NCBI RefSeq assembly: GCF_007860075.1
Contig: NZ_SJPP01000004.1
Span: 124,001-188,000, forward strand
DNA: 64,000 bases
Source: Symmachiella macrocystis
GTDB lineage: Bacteria > Planctomycetota > Planctomycetia > Planctomycetales > Planctomycetaceae
Reading direction: 5' to 3'
Shown: positions 7,664 to 16,628 of the stretch, one piece after another
Layout: every line of letters starts with the position of its first letter
How positions within the stretch are numbered: position 1 is the stretch's first letter
Notes under the pieces: generated by a model
Told to the model about the DNA's origin: nothing
Databases searched by the model: none
The model's input: only the letters and a program-made list of their open reading frames with translations
Made by a program: the position numbers and the translations under genes

Positions 7664-10084
7664 ATGGCATCCTTCTTGGCACGATTCCTTGGCATTGCTG
7701 TGACGGCCCTCTTCTGCGGCCTCACAAATTCTTCTTTTGCCAGCGCGGCTGACGGGAAGACTCTCGACCTGTCAAAGGTGGAAATTGTCGGCACTCAGGA
7801 GGGTTCTTTGCCTGCGAAGGCCTCTGCACTATTGACTGATGAAATTGAGAAGCGAACCGGGATTCGCGTGCCGATAGTGGAGGGAGCTCAGAAACCAGAA
7901 ACTCCCACCATCGTGATCCAAACGGTCGCTCAATTTCAGGACGGCAAACTCCCCGATGGTCTCGAGCCGCCGAGTCGCGACGATGCCTATGCGATTTGGG
8001 TTGATCAAACGCAGCCGAGTCCGACCGTCATGTTGCTGGGTTTCGACGAGCGCGCGACACTCTATGCCGCGGGACGATTATTGCGGTTATTATCCATGAC
8101 CAAAGGCAAGCTGGAGCTACCCGCGGATGTCCGTATTTCCACGGCTCCCGATGTCGCCATCCGTGGCCACCAACTCGGTTTCCGCGAAACGGCCAACAGT
8201 TACGACGCCTGGGATTTGAAGCAATACGAACAGTACCTCCGCGATCTCATTGTATTCGGCGCCAATGCCATTGAATTGATTCCTCCCGTCAGCCCAGACG
8301 AGCCGCGCGGTCCACTGATGCCGCTTCACCCTTGGGAAATGAATCAGAAACTGAGCGCGTTGATCGGCTCTTATGGGATGGATGTTTGGATGTGGGTGCC
8401 GGTCGAAGCAGATGTGAACGATCCCAAACAGGCTGAAGAAGAACTCAATCGTATGCGGACGCTGTTTCAATCGTGTTCGCACATTAGCGATATTTTTGTG
8501 CCAGGAGGCGACCCCGGCCATACGCCGCCGGACATTCTGCTGCCATGGCTGTCACGCATGGCGGCGGCGCTTCACGAAACCCATCCTGATGCGGGCTTGT
8601 GGGTTTCCAACCAGGGATTCACTCCAGAACAAAACGAAGACCTGTTTAATTACTTGCGGACGGCCGAGCCGGATTGGTTGGAGGGAATTGTTTTCGGCCC
8701 CTGGGCGAAGATTTCTTTGGCCGAGGCTCGTGCGCGGACGCCGCGGAAATTTCGCATCCGTCGTTATCCGGACATCTGCCACACACTCCGCTGCCAGTAT
8801 CCGGTCCCCGATTGGGATCCCGCTTTCTGTCAGGCCCTCGGCCGCGAACCATACAATCCTCGCCCCCGAGCGATGGCCCACATTCACAATTCCCTGGCAG
8901 ATCTCGCCGATGGATTCGTTTGCTACTCCGACGGAATTACCGACGATGTCAACAAAACAATCTGGAGCGCGTCGGGTTGGGATAACAATCTGAATGTCGA
9001 GGAAATCCTGAGCGAATACGGTCGATATTTCATCGGACAAGAGCAAGACGAAGCCATTGTGCAAGGCTTACTTGGGCTGGAAGAAAATTGGCGGGGACCG
9101 CTGCTCGCGAATGAGAATATCGAGAAAACGCTCGCCCAATGGAAAGAAATCGAAAAGCAACTTCCCGAGGCATCTCAGACGAACTGGCGTCTACAACTGC
9201 CGATTTTGCGAGCAAATTATGATGCATACCTCAAACGAAGACTCGTTCGGCATACGCAAATCGAACAGGAAGCCAAAAACCAACTTCGCAGAGCCCCGAA
9301 AATCGGTGTGAAGCCAGCGATCGACCAGGCGCGCAAAACGCTCGCCCAGGTCGAGGACGACGACACGGCACATGATGTGCGCAGCAAGCTCGTCGAACAG
9401 GGCAAGTTGCTCCACGAAAGCGTCCGCATGCAATTGGACACGCCCAACTACGGCGCGAACCGGCCTGATCGTGGTGCTGTACTCGATTATCTCGACTTCT
9501 CGCTGAACGATAGTCCCTGGATGGAAGCTCAGTTTGCAGAGATTCTCAAGCTCGACGACAAACAAGAGCAACTGCGGCGGATTCAGCAAATCGTCGATTG
9601 GGAAGACCCCGGTCCAGGGGGATACTATGACGATCTGGGACGCGTTGGACGTCAGCCGCATCTTCTACCTGCGACTCGCGAGAACGCCTGGAAAGCCGAC
9701 CCCGGTTTTGTCAGCTCGTCGCAATCAGAATTTGGCAACCGTGTGAACGGGAACCTCTTGAAACTGAATGATGGAAAGCTCTCTTGGCTGAACCAGGCAG
9801 AAACGCTCTTTGGTAAACCACTGCGAATGCGATACACGAACCTCGATCCGTCGGCGAAGTACCGCCTACGGGTAACCTACACCGGTCGCTTCCGCGCGAC
9901 GATGCGATTGCTGGCCGACCAAAGCCACGAAATCCACGGCCCGCTCCCCCAACCGGCTGAACCGTGGCCGATCGAATTCGACATCCCACAAGCCGCCACC
10001 GCTGACGGGGTCCTAGATCTCCAATGGGAACTGCTTGCCCAGCGCGGTTGTCAGGTCGCGGAGGTCTGGCTGATCAAGCAATGA
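7664..10084 (+). CDS. secreted GH20b-domain glycoside-hydrolase-like protein, paralogue 2
   Basis: Predicted 806 residues from the ATG at 7664, which follows GGGGAA and opens a clear signal peptide (MASFLARFLGIAVTALF, cleavage near SASA); an ATG at 7652 is a possible alternative. The domain order matches paralogues 1 and 3: a GH20b-like N-terminal domain with TLYAAGRLLRLL, a barrel-like middle with FVPGGDPG and DAGLWVSNQGF, a helical section and a beta-rich C-terminus with EDPGPGGYYDDLG and AEVWLIKQ. It is closer to paralogue 3 than to paralogue 1 and lacks the Cys cluster of paralogue 1. It follows paralogue 1 in tandem with a ~220-bp gap, so it probably has its own promoter. The function is inferred to be glycan hydrolysis and is unproven. 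Confidence 0.65.
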   Translation: MASFLARFLGIAVTALFCGLTNSSFASAADGKTLDLSKVEIVGTQEGSLPAKASALLTDEIEKRTGIRVPIVEGAQKPETPTIVIQTVAQFQDGKLPDGLEPPSRDDAYAIWVDQTQPSPTVMLLGFDERATLYAAGRLLRLLSMTKGKLELPADVRISTAPDVAIRGHQLGFRETANSYDAWDLKQYEQYLRDLIVFGANAIELIPPVSPDEPRGPLMPLHPWEMNQKLSALIGSYGMDVWMWVPVEADVNDPKQAEEELNRMRTLFQSCSHISDIFVPGGDPGHTPPDILLPWLSRMAAALHETHPDAGLWVSNQGFTPEQNEDLFNYLRTAEPDWLEGIVFGPWAKISLAEARARTPRKFRIRRYPDICHTLRCQYPVPDWDPAFCQALGREPYNPRPRAMAHIHNSLADLADGFVCYSDGITDDVNKTIWSASGWDNNLNVEEILSEYGRYFIGQEQDEAIVQGLLGLEENWRGPLLANENIEKTLAQWKEIEKQLPEASQTNWRLQLPILRANYDAYLKRRLVRHTQIEQEAKNQLRRAPKIGVKPAIDQARKTLAQVEDDDTAHDVRSKLVEQGKLLHESVRMQLDTPNYGANRPDRGAVLDYLDFSLNDSPWMEAQFAEILKLDDKQEQLRRIQQIVDWEDPGPGGYYDDLGRVGRQPHLLPATRENAWKADPGFVSSSQSEFGNRVNGNLLKLNDGKLSWLNQAETLFGKPLRMRYTNLDPSAKYRLRVTYTGRFRATMRLLADQSHEIHGPLPQPAEPWPIEFDIPQAATADGVLDLQWELLAQRGCQVAEVWLIKQ

Positions 10085-10122
10085 CGTTATGACCGTATCC
10101 GTAACTACATCGAAATCCGAAA

Positions 10123-10149
10123 CTGCCGACAACTTGCATTTGTCGGCAG
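10123..10149. terminator. hairpin after paralogue 2
   Basis: Perfect 10-bp inverted repeat CTGCCGACAA and TTGTCGGCAG with a 7-nt loop, 39 nt after the stop codon of the gene ending at 10084. No strong T-run follows, so it may be a weak terminator or a 3'-end stabilising hairpin. Confidence 0.4.
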
Positions 10150-10251
10150 CGCGGTAAATGCTTGTCCCATATCCTGTGAACCCCGCGACAACACAAACAA
10201 TTTATTTGCCGGACCGGCCCCAGATTGTTATTTTGTCTTTGCCTGTTTAGC

Positions 10252-10287
10252 CATTGGTCGTTTTCGCTTGTGGCGAAACGGCCAATG
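10252..10287. promoter_or_regulatory. long hairpin in the leader of the multihaem cytochrome gene
   Basis: Near-perfect inverted repeat with arms CATTGGTCGTTTTCGC and GCGAAACGGCCAATG and a small loop, ending 43 nt before the cytochrome start codon. It could be an attenuator, an mRNA-stability element or a protein-binding dyad. No T-run follows it directly. The function is inferred only from position. Confidence 0.35.
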
Positions 10288-10330
10288 AAATTAGCTCAGA
10301 ATCCGTTCGCGGCACACGCTGGACAGACAA

Positions 10331-12328
10331 ATGACCAAAGGGAAATACCAGAGGACGCAGGATAACCAATCCGAATTGCCGCCGCCTCCCATTCGGTGGC
10401 CGCTAGTGATTGGTCTGTCTCTCGTGCTCGGAATCGCTGTCTTTGTCGGGGTGATCGTTATCACGTCCGAGACAGGGCCGCCACAACGCCCGAACGGCGC
10501 AATAGCGAGAAGGCTGGAATTTTATAACACATCACAAGCTGGCAAAGCACCGCAGAAAACACCACATATTACTGTTTGGTGGGACGACATTCCCGCTCTA
10601 TTGCGGAAGGCAACGGGCCAGCTGGAGAACGCGTCCAGCAACATTCATCCCGGGGACTACGTCGGTCCGGAAGCCTGTCGTGAGTGTCATAAGGAGAACT
10701 ACGACAGTTGGTCACATCATCCGCATCGCTGGATGAACGCGTTGGCCGATACGTCCACCGTTGTCGGTGACTTTTCCGGCAAGAGCATTTCGTACCTCGG
10801 CGGCAAGGCGACGTTTTTCAAGGAGAACGGCGAATACCGCATGCGGCTCGAGCGAGAAGAAACGCAAACCTATGCGATTCATCAAACGATCGGATCGCGT
10901 TTCTTTCAGTACTACATTGGCAAACAGATCGATGGTCCAATATCTACAACTCAACGGACCGATCAGCAAGAACTCGACCACGTTCTGCCATTAGGCTATT
11001 GGATCGATCCGGGGGAATGGGTCCCGATTGTTCACGTCGGACAACATGAAGAATTACCGGATGGCCAAAGGATGGACCCTTTCGATGCGCGAAGTTACCA
11101 GAACAACTTTTCCCTGTACTCGGATGCCTGTGATGCCTGTCACACCACGAGCCCGTTGGGTGATCTGCTGTCGGGTAACGCCAACCAATTGGCCCGCGAA
11201 GTCCCTGGCAACATCGAATGGGCGGTCGCGAACTATTTAGCAGAAGAACGCCCGCACTGGTTGCCGCCCCAGCACAAATCCCTGCCTGACGCACAAGCAG
11301 TCGGCGTGCTCAATTCGCTCGATGCCATCCCAGCTTCGGAGCATGCCGTTACGTTGGGAATCAGTTGTGAGTCGTGTCATCTCGGTTGTCGCGAGCATGC
11401 TGAGCACCCGGAAATTCTCCCCAAGTTTTTCCCCTACAGTCCCCACTTACTCTCCGGGTCCGTGGACAAACCAACCGACTTGGGGCGTACACACGACAAC
11501 GTCAACTGGGCCTGCGGCCGCTGCCACTCCGGCGAGCGCCCTCAGTTTGCCGGCGGCATGTCCACTTGGAATTCGACCGAATTCTCCGACGCCATGCGCG
11601 GCAGTTGTTACAGTGAGCTAAAGTGCATCGATTGCCATAACCCGCACCAAGCGATTGGTCAGAAATGGACGTCGACACCGGCAAAAGATGACGCGCGCTG
11701 CATCAAGTGCCATCAGGAATATGAATCGGAAGAAGCTCAAGCCGCGCACTCGCATCATCAACCGGGCAGCAAGGGGAGTCGGTGCATGAACTGCCATATG
11801 CCAAGAATCAATGAGGGCATGCAGGACGTCGTGCGCACTCACACGATTTTCTCGCCGACAAACACCGACATGATCCAGAACAACAATCCCAATGCGTGCA
11901 ATCAATGCCACACAGACAAGTCGATCGATTGGACGATTGACTACTTAGGGAAATGGTATGGCTCAAATTTTGTCGCTAACAAAAGACAGGCTCACTCTAC
12001 AAGCCCTGCGCACTCAGCGGCTTTGGACTGGTTGCAGAGCAAAAACGAAGCGGTTCGGCTGGTTGCCGCAGATTCCCTGTTCCGTACAAAATCCGTTTGG
12101 GGGCAGGACACGACGATCCAGGACGCGTTGATCAACGCCCTGGACGATCCGTATTTGCTGAACCGTCAATTCGCGCGTCGTGGATTCGAAGAGTTGCTGG
12201 GCGTAAAGCTACTAGACTATGGTTACCGTTTCTACATGATGCCCGAAGAACGGAAACAGCCAATGGCCAAACTGCGTCAGGTACTCCGGGCCGCTTTCGC
12301 AGAGTCGACGCCTAAAAAAGCGGAGTGA
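10331..12328 (+). CDS. membrane-anchored octahaem c-type cytochrome
   Basis: Predicted 665 residues. One N-terminal transmembrane helix (about residues 23-45) anchors the protein, with the rest in the periplasm. Eight CxxCH haem-binding motifs are visible: CRECH, CDACH, CESCH, CGRCH, CIDCH, CIKCH, CMNCH and CNQCH, from about residue 116 to 524. The motif spacing and the NPHQ and MPRI contexts resemble cytochrome c554-type or NrfB-like multihaem carriers. After the last haem, about 130 residues form helices with a HEAT-like pattern (RLVAADSLF, ALDDPYLLNRQFA). The protein should carry electrons in the cell envelope; the redox partner is unknown and no enzyme subunit lies beside it. It is preceded by a long hairpin. 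Confidence 0.8.
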   Translation: MTKGKYQRTQDNQSELPPPPIRWPLVIGLSLVLGIAVFVGVIVITSETGPPQRPNGAIARRLEFYNTSQAGKAPQKTPHITVWWDDIPALLRKATGQLENASSNIHPGDYVGPEACRECHKENYDSWSHHPHRWMNALADTSTVVGDFSGKSISYLGGKATFFKENGEYRMRLEREETQTYAIHQTIGSRFFQYYIGKQIDGPISTTQRTDQQELDHVLPLGYWIDPGEWVPIVHVGQHEELPDGQRMDPFDARSYQNNFSLYSDACDACHTTSPLGDLLSGNANQLAREVPGNIEWAVANYLAEERPHWLPPQHKSLPDAQAVGVLNSLDAIPASEHAVTLGISCESCHLGCREHAEHPEILPKFFPYSPHLLSGSVDKPTDLGRTHDNVNWACGRCHSGERPQFAGGMSTWNSTEFSDAMRGSCYSELKCIDCHNPHQAIGQKWTSTPAKDDARCIKCHQEYESEEAQAAHSHHQPGSKGSRCMNCHMPRINEGMQDVVRTHTIFSPTNTDMIQNNNPNACNQCHTDKSIDWTIDYLGKWYGSNFVANKRQAHSTSPAHSAALDWLQSKNEAVRLVAADSLFRTKSVWGQDTTIQDALINALDDPYLLNRQFARRGFEELLGVKLLDYGYRFYMMPEERKQPMAKLRQVLRAAFAESTPKKAE

Positions 12329-12349
12329 AAACCAGCCTGCGATGGCTGG
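12326..12349 (-). terminator. probable terminator of the minus-strand lipoprotein gene
   Basis: Inverted repeat CCAGCC-TGCGAT-GGCTGG at 12332-12349, followed on the minus strand by TTTTC. It lies about 65 nt past the stop of the gene at 12414 and next to the stop of the convergent cytochrome gene, so it may serve both strands. The stem is only 6 bp. Confidence 0.4.
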
Positions 12350-12413
12350 CGTTGCCGACAGCGAGGCATTCCCGAGTCAGTCATGCTGCACAGGGCAGCC
12401 AGTCGGTCGCCAC

Positions 12414-13331
12414 TTACTCCGGTTGTGAAGCGCCCTGATCTTTCGACGGGTCACTCTCCGGAACCTCTTTCTGGGATCCCTCAATCTCGGCGATAGCTGC
12501 CTCTAAAACAGGAGCCGTTTTCGGATCGGTGAAGAAGTATTCAAATCTCGGTTCCGCCTTGAGTCGCTCCGCATCGTTGAATCCCGAACTCATCAGCTTA
12601 CCGATGGTTGTATTGAATTCCCCGGGTTCAAAATGGTAAAGACCTTCCATGCGAGCGCGGTTGAAATAGATCTCCTGGCAAAGTTGCACTTCTTCTTCGG
12701 ACAAGTCCGCATGGTTTTTCTGCAAACGGTCCATCTCCAGACTCGCCGAACGAATGGCGACCCCCATGTGGTGTTGGTCGAGCATCTTTCCGTTTTCGTC
12801 GGTTGCTTCTTTGGCATAGAACGAGGCGAGTTGTGCCCGGCCGTAGGCGACCTTGGCCTCACGATGATCGGGGACCTGTGTCAGCAAACTCATTGACAAG
12901 TCGACAACCTCATCGATTTTTTTCGGATCCTGTTCTGCCTCCTCCAGGAGTTCGTAAACCTTTGGCAACGTTTCCTCAACCTTTGCGACTTTCTCCCGAA
13001 TTTGTTCTGGAGTATCAGGCGGAGCCACAGGGAATTTTTTTAAGGCTTCGTCAATCTGGGCCTGGGCTTCCTCCTTGGAGTATTCTCGCGGACCAGACTG
13101 TCCCTGACCACAACCGACTTCAAAGAGAATCACAGCACAGATCAAACTTCGTACGACCACGGTCGCCCAACGTGCTGCTGTCTGCACAGTCGAGCTGCGG
13201 ACGACAGACGGACAACGAGTATCATCGAGCCGAGACAGCCGCTTTCGGTACTGCGACAGGCCCTGATCATTGCCAAGTTGGATTGGATCTGAAACGGGAT
13301 CGTTGAATGATCTAGCGGTTTCGTGCGACAC
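12414..13331 (-). CDS. predicted lipoprotein with helical repeats, unknown function
   Basis: Up to 305 residues from a GTG at 13331. A hydrophobic segment (about residues 57-73) ends in the lipobox-like FEVGC with the Cys near residue 74, so a lipoprotein is likely. The true start may be further in, for example the GTG at 13187, which would give a normal-length signal peptide. The mature part is charged and helical (EAQAQIDEALKKF, EKVAKVEETLPKVYELLEEAEQDPKK), with a TPR-like look around VDLSMSLLTQVPDHREAKVAYGRAQL. A low-complexity acidic tail follows. No family is recognised. It converges on the multihaem cytochrome gene, but a link is not shown. Confidence 0.6.
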   Translation of the reverse strand: MSHETARSFNDPVSDPIQLGNDQGLSQYRKRLSRLDDTRCPSVVRSSTVQTAARWATVVVRSLICAVILFEVGCGQGQSGPREYSKEEAQAQIDEALKKFPVAPPDTPEQIREKVAKVEETLPKVYELLEEAEQDPKKIDEVVDLSMSLLTQVPDHREAKVAYGRAQLASFYAKEATDENGKMLDQHHMGVAIRSASLEMDRLQKNHADLSEEEVQLCQEIYFNRARMEGLYHFEPGEFNTTIGKLMSSGFNDAERLKAEPRFEYFFTDPKTAPVLEAAIAEIEGSQKEVPESDPSKDQGASQPE

Positions 13332-14163
13332 GGTCGAATGGTCCCAAATGAGGTTCTAACGAGGGGGGAGGGGGTTAAGCAGACATCACCGAAAAAGCAC
13401 ACGAGCTTGATTATGATCGGATCTATGCAGGCCTGCAAGCTTCCTGTTTGTGATTTCATGGGGGGCGCGCACCAAACCGTGATGTGTGCGAGCGATGAAG
13501 TACCACACGTTTCAAGCACTCACAATGGAGGACCGCCGTCTTCACGATTAACCCGCAGTTTCTTGGCTTTGGAGAAGTGACTCCCCGGCGACTTCGGTCA
13601 ATTCGCAGCGACAACACAACAGACTTCTACCGAATGGTCGGATGGTCCGAAAACGTTCCTTCTATATAAGTTGTATTGAATCTCTTCGACGCATTCTGCG
13701 AACACTTCTATGCAAATAGCTGAAACTAACAAGCCTGGGAATTGAAGCTAGTTATATGAAAAACGACTTGATTTAACCAAGCATTGGATCTTAGACAACC
13801 AATACCAACCATCATTAGAACGCCATACTTGGAGCGACTACCTCACAGAGTACAGACACTCTTCTTAAGTAACGCTCAATTATCCCGTCAGATATTTTCA
13901 GATTCTGATAATAATTTTGTTGAACGTCAAACTCAGCCACGCTATGCTGACCGAATGTTCAATCGAGGGAGTTTCAACAAACGATTTGAAGGTGCGGGGG
14001 ACTGCCCCAAAGGTAAGGCCTCTTCCGGCGATCACAGGGCCATCCACTTCGGTCCTGATCTTGGCACCAGAAGGATTAGGTGTTACGAAACTCGCTCATG
14101 TACATCTCGTTATTTTACGCTGTCCCATTACCCTTGTTTGTATTTTATTGAGGAGAAGGTCGC
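13332..14163. other. 830-bp intergenic region, no gene seen
   Basis: It lies between the divergent lipoprotein gene and the DUF1559 gene. Open frames here are short and non-protein-like. The right half is AT-richer than the flanks. Only the GAGGAGAAGG ribosome site just before 14164 is distinctive. It probably holds promoters for both neighbours. Confidence 0.45.
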
Positions 14164-15261
14164 ATGGAGTCGAAAAGACGCGGTTTTACGTTGATTGAAT
14201 TGTTGGTGGTAATAGCCATCATCGCAATTCTAATCGCATTGCTCCTTCCAGCGGTACAGCAAGCCCGCGAAGCAGCACGTCGTACGCAGTGCCGAAACAA
14301 TATGAAGCAGATCGGCCTGGCGCTGCATAACTATCACGATATTCACTTGTCATTTCCTCCGGGTCGTATGAGCCCTGGGAAAGACGGTGGCAACGGGGAA
14401 TGCTGGTATGGCTGGATCTCGCCACTGAAGCACATTCTGCCCATGATTGACCAAGGGAATATTTACAATCAGCTCGACCACCATGAGACGCGCGTTCGAA
14501 ACGGCTCACCGCTGTGCAACAAAAATTCCTTTGTGGCAAACCTTGCTCTTCCCGCGTTCATGTGTCCGACTGATCCCGGCCATCAGTCCGGTGTGAACAC
14601 GAACAGCTACCGCGCTAATTTCGGTGTGACCGTTGGCGGCGGGAGAAATTTCGGCGACCAAGACCAGGTCGATCCGGTTTACACTGCGCGTGTTGGGGGT
14701 GAGATGGACGGTGCACTCGGTGGTATGTTCACCGATAGTGCTGGCGTCCCCATTCGGAGGGTCACCGATGGTACCTCAAACACTGTCATCTACGCTGAGC
14801 GTCTGATCGGCCGCCCTGACACTTCCAGTATTTATATTGGGAATTACCTACATAGAAATCAGGGGACCAGTATTATCGACAAGAACGATCCGAATAACAC
14901 TACGGCATTCGTCCTTGGCGAATGTGCTGCAGCCTTCGCTGCCGGACCACTCCCGAGTGACTTCAGGGGCGACTTTGGCTACACAAGTGGCGATGACCCT
15001 GCATGGTATTACTCAAGTTATCAGCATGGAGCGTACAACCACGTTCTCACTCCAAATTCAGCGCAATATGACTGTGGAGCCGGATCTATTCCGGACAGCC
15101 CTCACGAAGTTGCGATCATGTCCGCTCGCAGTGCGCATACTGGAGGCGTGCAGTGCACCCTCGCTGACGGAAGTGTCCGTTTCGTAAGCGACAGCGTCGA
15201 CCTGGGACTCTGGCAGGCAGCCGGAACTCGAGCCGGCGGTGAAGTTCAAGGACAATGGTAG
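14164..15261 (+). CDS. DUF1559 pseudopilin-like protein
   Basis: Predicted 365 residues. The start is an ATG behind GAGGAGAAGG. The N-terminus [19 protein letters not shown] is a type IV pilin/type II secretion cleavage and methylation site, followed by the long hydrophobic helix [18 protein letters not shown] that is nearly invariant in planctomycete DUF1559 proteins. The C-terminal end has the family's His-x9-Asp-Gly motif (HTGGVQCTLADG) and SVRFVSDSVDLGLWQAAGT. Planctomycetes carry large families of these proteins; they are thought to be assembled by pilin-like machinery, but no precise role is known. A second member lies at 34465. Two hairpins downstream look like terminators, so it is probably monocistronic. 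Confidence 0.9.
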   Translation: MESKRRGFTLIELLVVIAIIAILIALLLPAVQQAREAARRTQCRNNMKQIGLALHNYHDIHLSFPPGRMSPGKDGGNGECWYGWISPLKHILPMIDQGNIYNQLDHHETRVRNGSPLCNKNSFVANLALPAFMCPTDPGHQSGVNTNSYRANFGVTVGGGRNFGDQDQVDPVYTARVGGEMDGALGGMFTDSAGVPIRRVTDGTSNTVIYAERLIGRPDTSSIYIGNYLHRNQGTSIIDKNDPNNTTAFVLGECAAAFAAGPLPSDFRGDFGYTSGDDPAWYYSSYQHGAYNHVLTPNSAQYDCGAGSIPDSPHEVAIMSARSAHTGGVQCTLADGSVRFVSDSVDLGLWQAAGTRAGGEVQGQW

Positions 15262-15287
15262 GACTGCTGAGGGTGCAGAGTTTGATT

Positions 15288-15326
15288 CTTCCCGGCTGCA
15301 AATGCGGTCGGGAAGGACTTGTTTTT
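15288..15326 (+). terminator. rho-independent-like terminator after DUF1559 gene
   Basis: Stem CTTCCCG and CGGGAAG around a 14-nt loop, followed by GACTTGTTTTTT, 27 nt after the stop codon. The T-run and GC stem fit an intrinsic terminator. Confidence 0.6.
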
Positions 15327-15339
15327 TCAGTGCATCATT

Positions 15340-15376
15340 GCTTCCGACTGCAGTTGCAGTCGGAAGCTTTCATTTT
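15340..15376 (+). terminator. second hairpin terminator after DUF1559 gene
   Basis: Perfect 13-bp inverted repeat GCTTCCGACTGCA and TGCAGTCGGAAGC with a 2-nt loop, followed by TTTCATTTT. It lies just after the first terminator and would stop read-through. Confidence 0.65.
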
Positions 15377-15578
15377 AAGTTGGCCGCTCGCAGATTTGCA
15401 TGTCTGTCCGGCTGTCTTCTAACACACTCCAAGCGGACCGCACCGAGGTACAGGGATCGATCGTGAGGATCGACCTAGATTATGGTGTGCCTCAGAGTCA
15501 TAGGCCATGGTGCGCCCCAGAGATCTTGGCGGCGTGATTCGGATTTTGCGACATAAAATTTCACAGGGATAAAAAACG

Positions 15579-15971
15579 ATGAACAACAAGCTTCGTTTGG
15601 CGAGCTACTTGTGTACTCTCTTTTTGCTGGTGGGTTGTGGGGAAAGTCGCACAAGCATCGACACGCGAGGGTACTACGGCGCGTTTAACATGATTGAGTT
15701 GGAAGTCAACGATATGGACCAGTATGTTAATTCCAAGAATTACAAGGTGCAGTACAACCCGGTTGAGGATCAACTGGGGAGCGCCATCTACGCCTTTATG
15801 AGAAACGAGGACGTGAAAGGTACTCCACTGGAAGCCGAGGCAAAGAAGCTAGCCGATCAGGAACAACAGATCTTGAAGATCTGGAAGACTCGTGACCGGT
15901 CAGTGGAGAAAATCAGAACTGCCGTGAAGGAGATGCAGGATCAGGTCGAGCACTTGAAGACGATGTTATAG
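15579..15971 (+). CDS. small predicted lipoprotein
   Basis: Predicted 130 residues. A signal peptide with lipobox LLVGC places the lipidated Cys near residue 20. The mature part has a short mixed region (RGYYGAFNMIELEVNDMDQYVNSKNYKV), then a charged helical tail (EAEAKKLADQEQQILKIWKTRDRSVEKI as two helical runs) likely to form a coiled coil. An AGGGAT site precedes the ATG. No family is recognised. It follows the two terminators and so has its own promoter. Confidence 0.6.
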   Translation: MNNKLRLASYLCTLFLLVGCGESRTSIDTRGYYGAFNMIELEVNDMDQYVNSKNYKVQYNPVEDQLGSAIYAFMRNEDVKGTPLEAEAKKLADQEQQILKIWKTRDRSVEKIRTAVKEMQDQVEHLKTML

Positions 15972-16628
15972 TGAGTGTTTTTTTGACTACGGTCAAATAA
16001 AAACAGGATCTCTAGTCCTGAGCCCTGATCTGCAGTCTATTGGCAGCACTGGTGCAGGTACGCGGAACGGTAGCCTGCGCTGTGTCCACGGCGAATCATT
16101 GAATGCGGATACGGCATCAGGCTGAAAGCAAGAGAATTCATCATGCTTTGGCTGCTCTTTTCTACTCGTGAAGCTTCTGCCAAGTGGGCTGGTTTGAGCT
16201 GTCTGGTTGCAATTCAGACTTGGTACCAGCACCGAGACCGACACGTTTGACTTCGTGCGGCTAAACGACCCGGACTTGGTCAGTGCACCTCTCTTCTGCT
16301 GTCATATTTCTTGAGCCTCTGGATCTTACTGGCGTGAGTCCCACCGAAGCTGGACGTGACTTGAGGAGGCGGTCTTGAGATGCCCCGTTCTCCGGTGCTG
16401 GAGGGTGTGAGAATCGGTCGGCTACGAATGTCGAAACAAAGACTCTTTTGCCACATCACATTTGACGTTCTAGGAATCTGAACAACAGTCGAAACGCCTC
16501 CAGGCCTGTCTTAGAAAAGTTTTTTCGCTGGCTTATTTCTTGAGAGTCGAAAGTTCGTGAGCCCCGCCTGAAGCTACTGAGAAAAGTAGTCGTGAATAAA
16601 CATTAATTGCCAATTGAGGGAAGATTTC
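15972..16628. other. 650-bp intergenic region, no gene seen
   Basis: No protein-like frame on either strand and no recognisable RNA gene. The end holds GAGGGAAG just upstream of the start at 16629. The rest may hold the promoter of paralogue 3. Confidence 0.4.
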
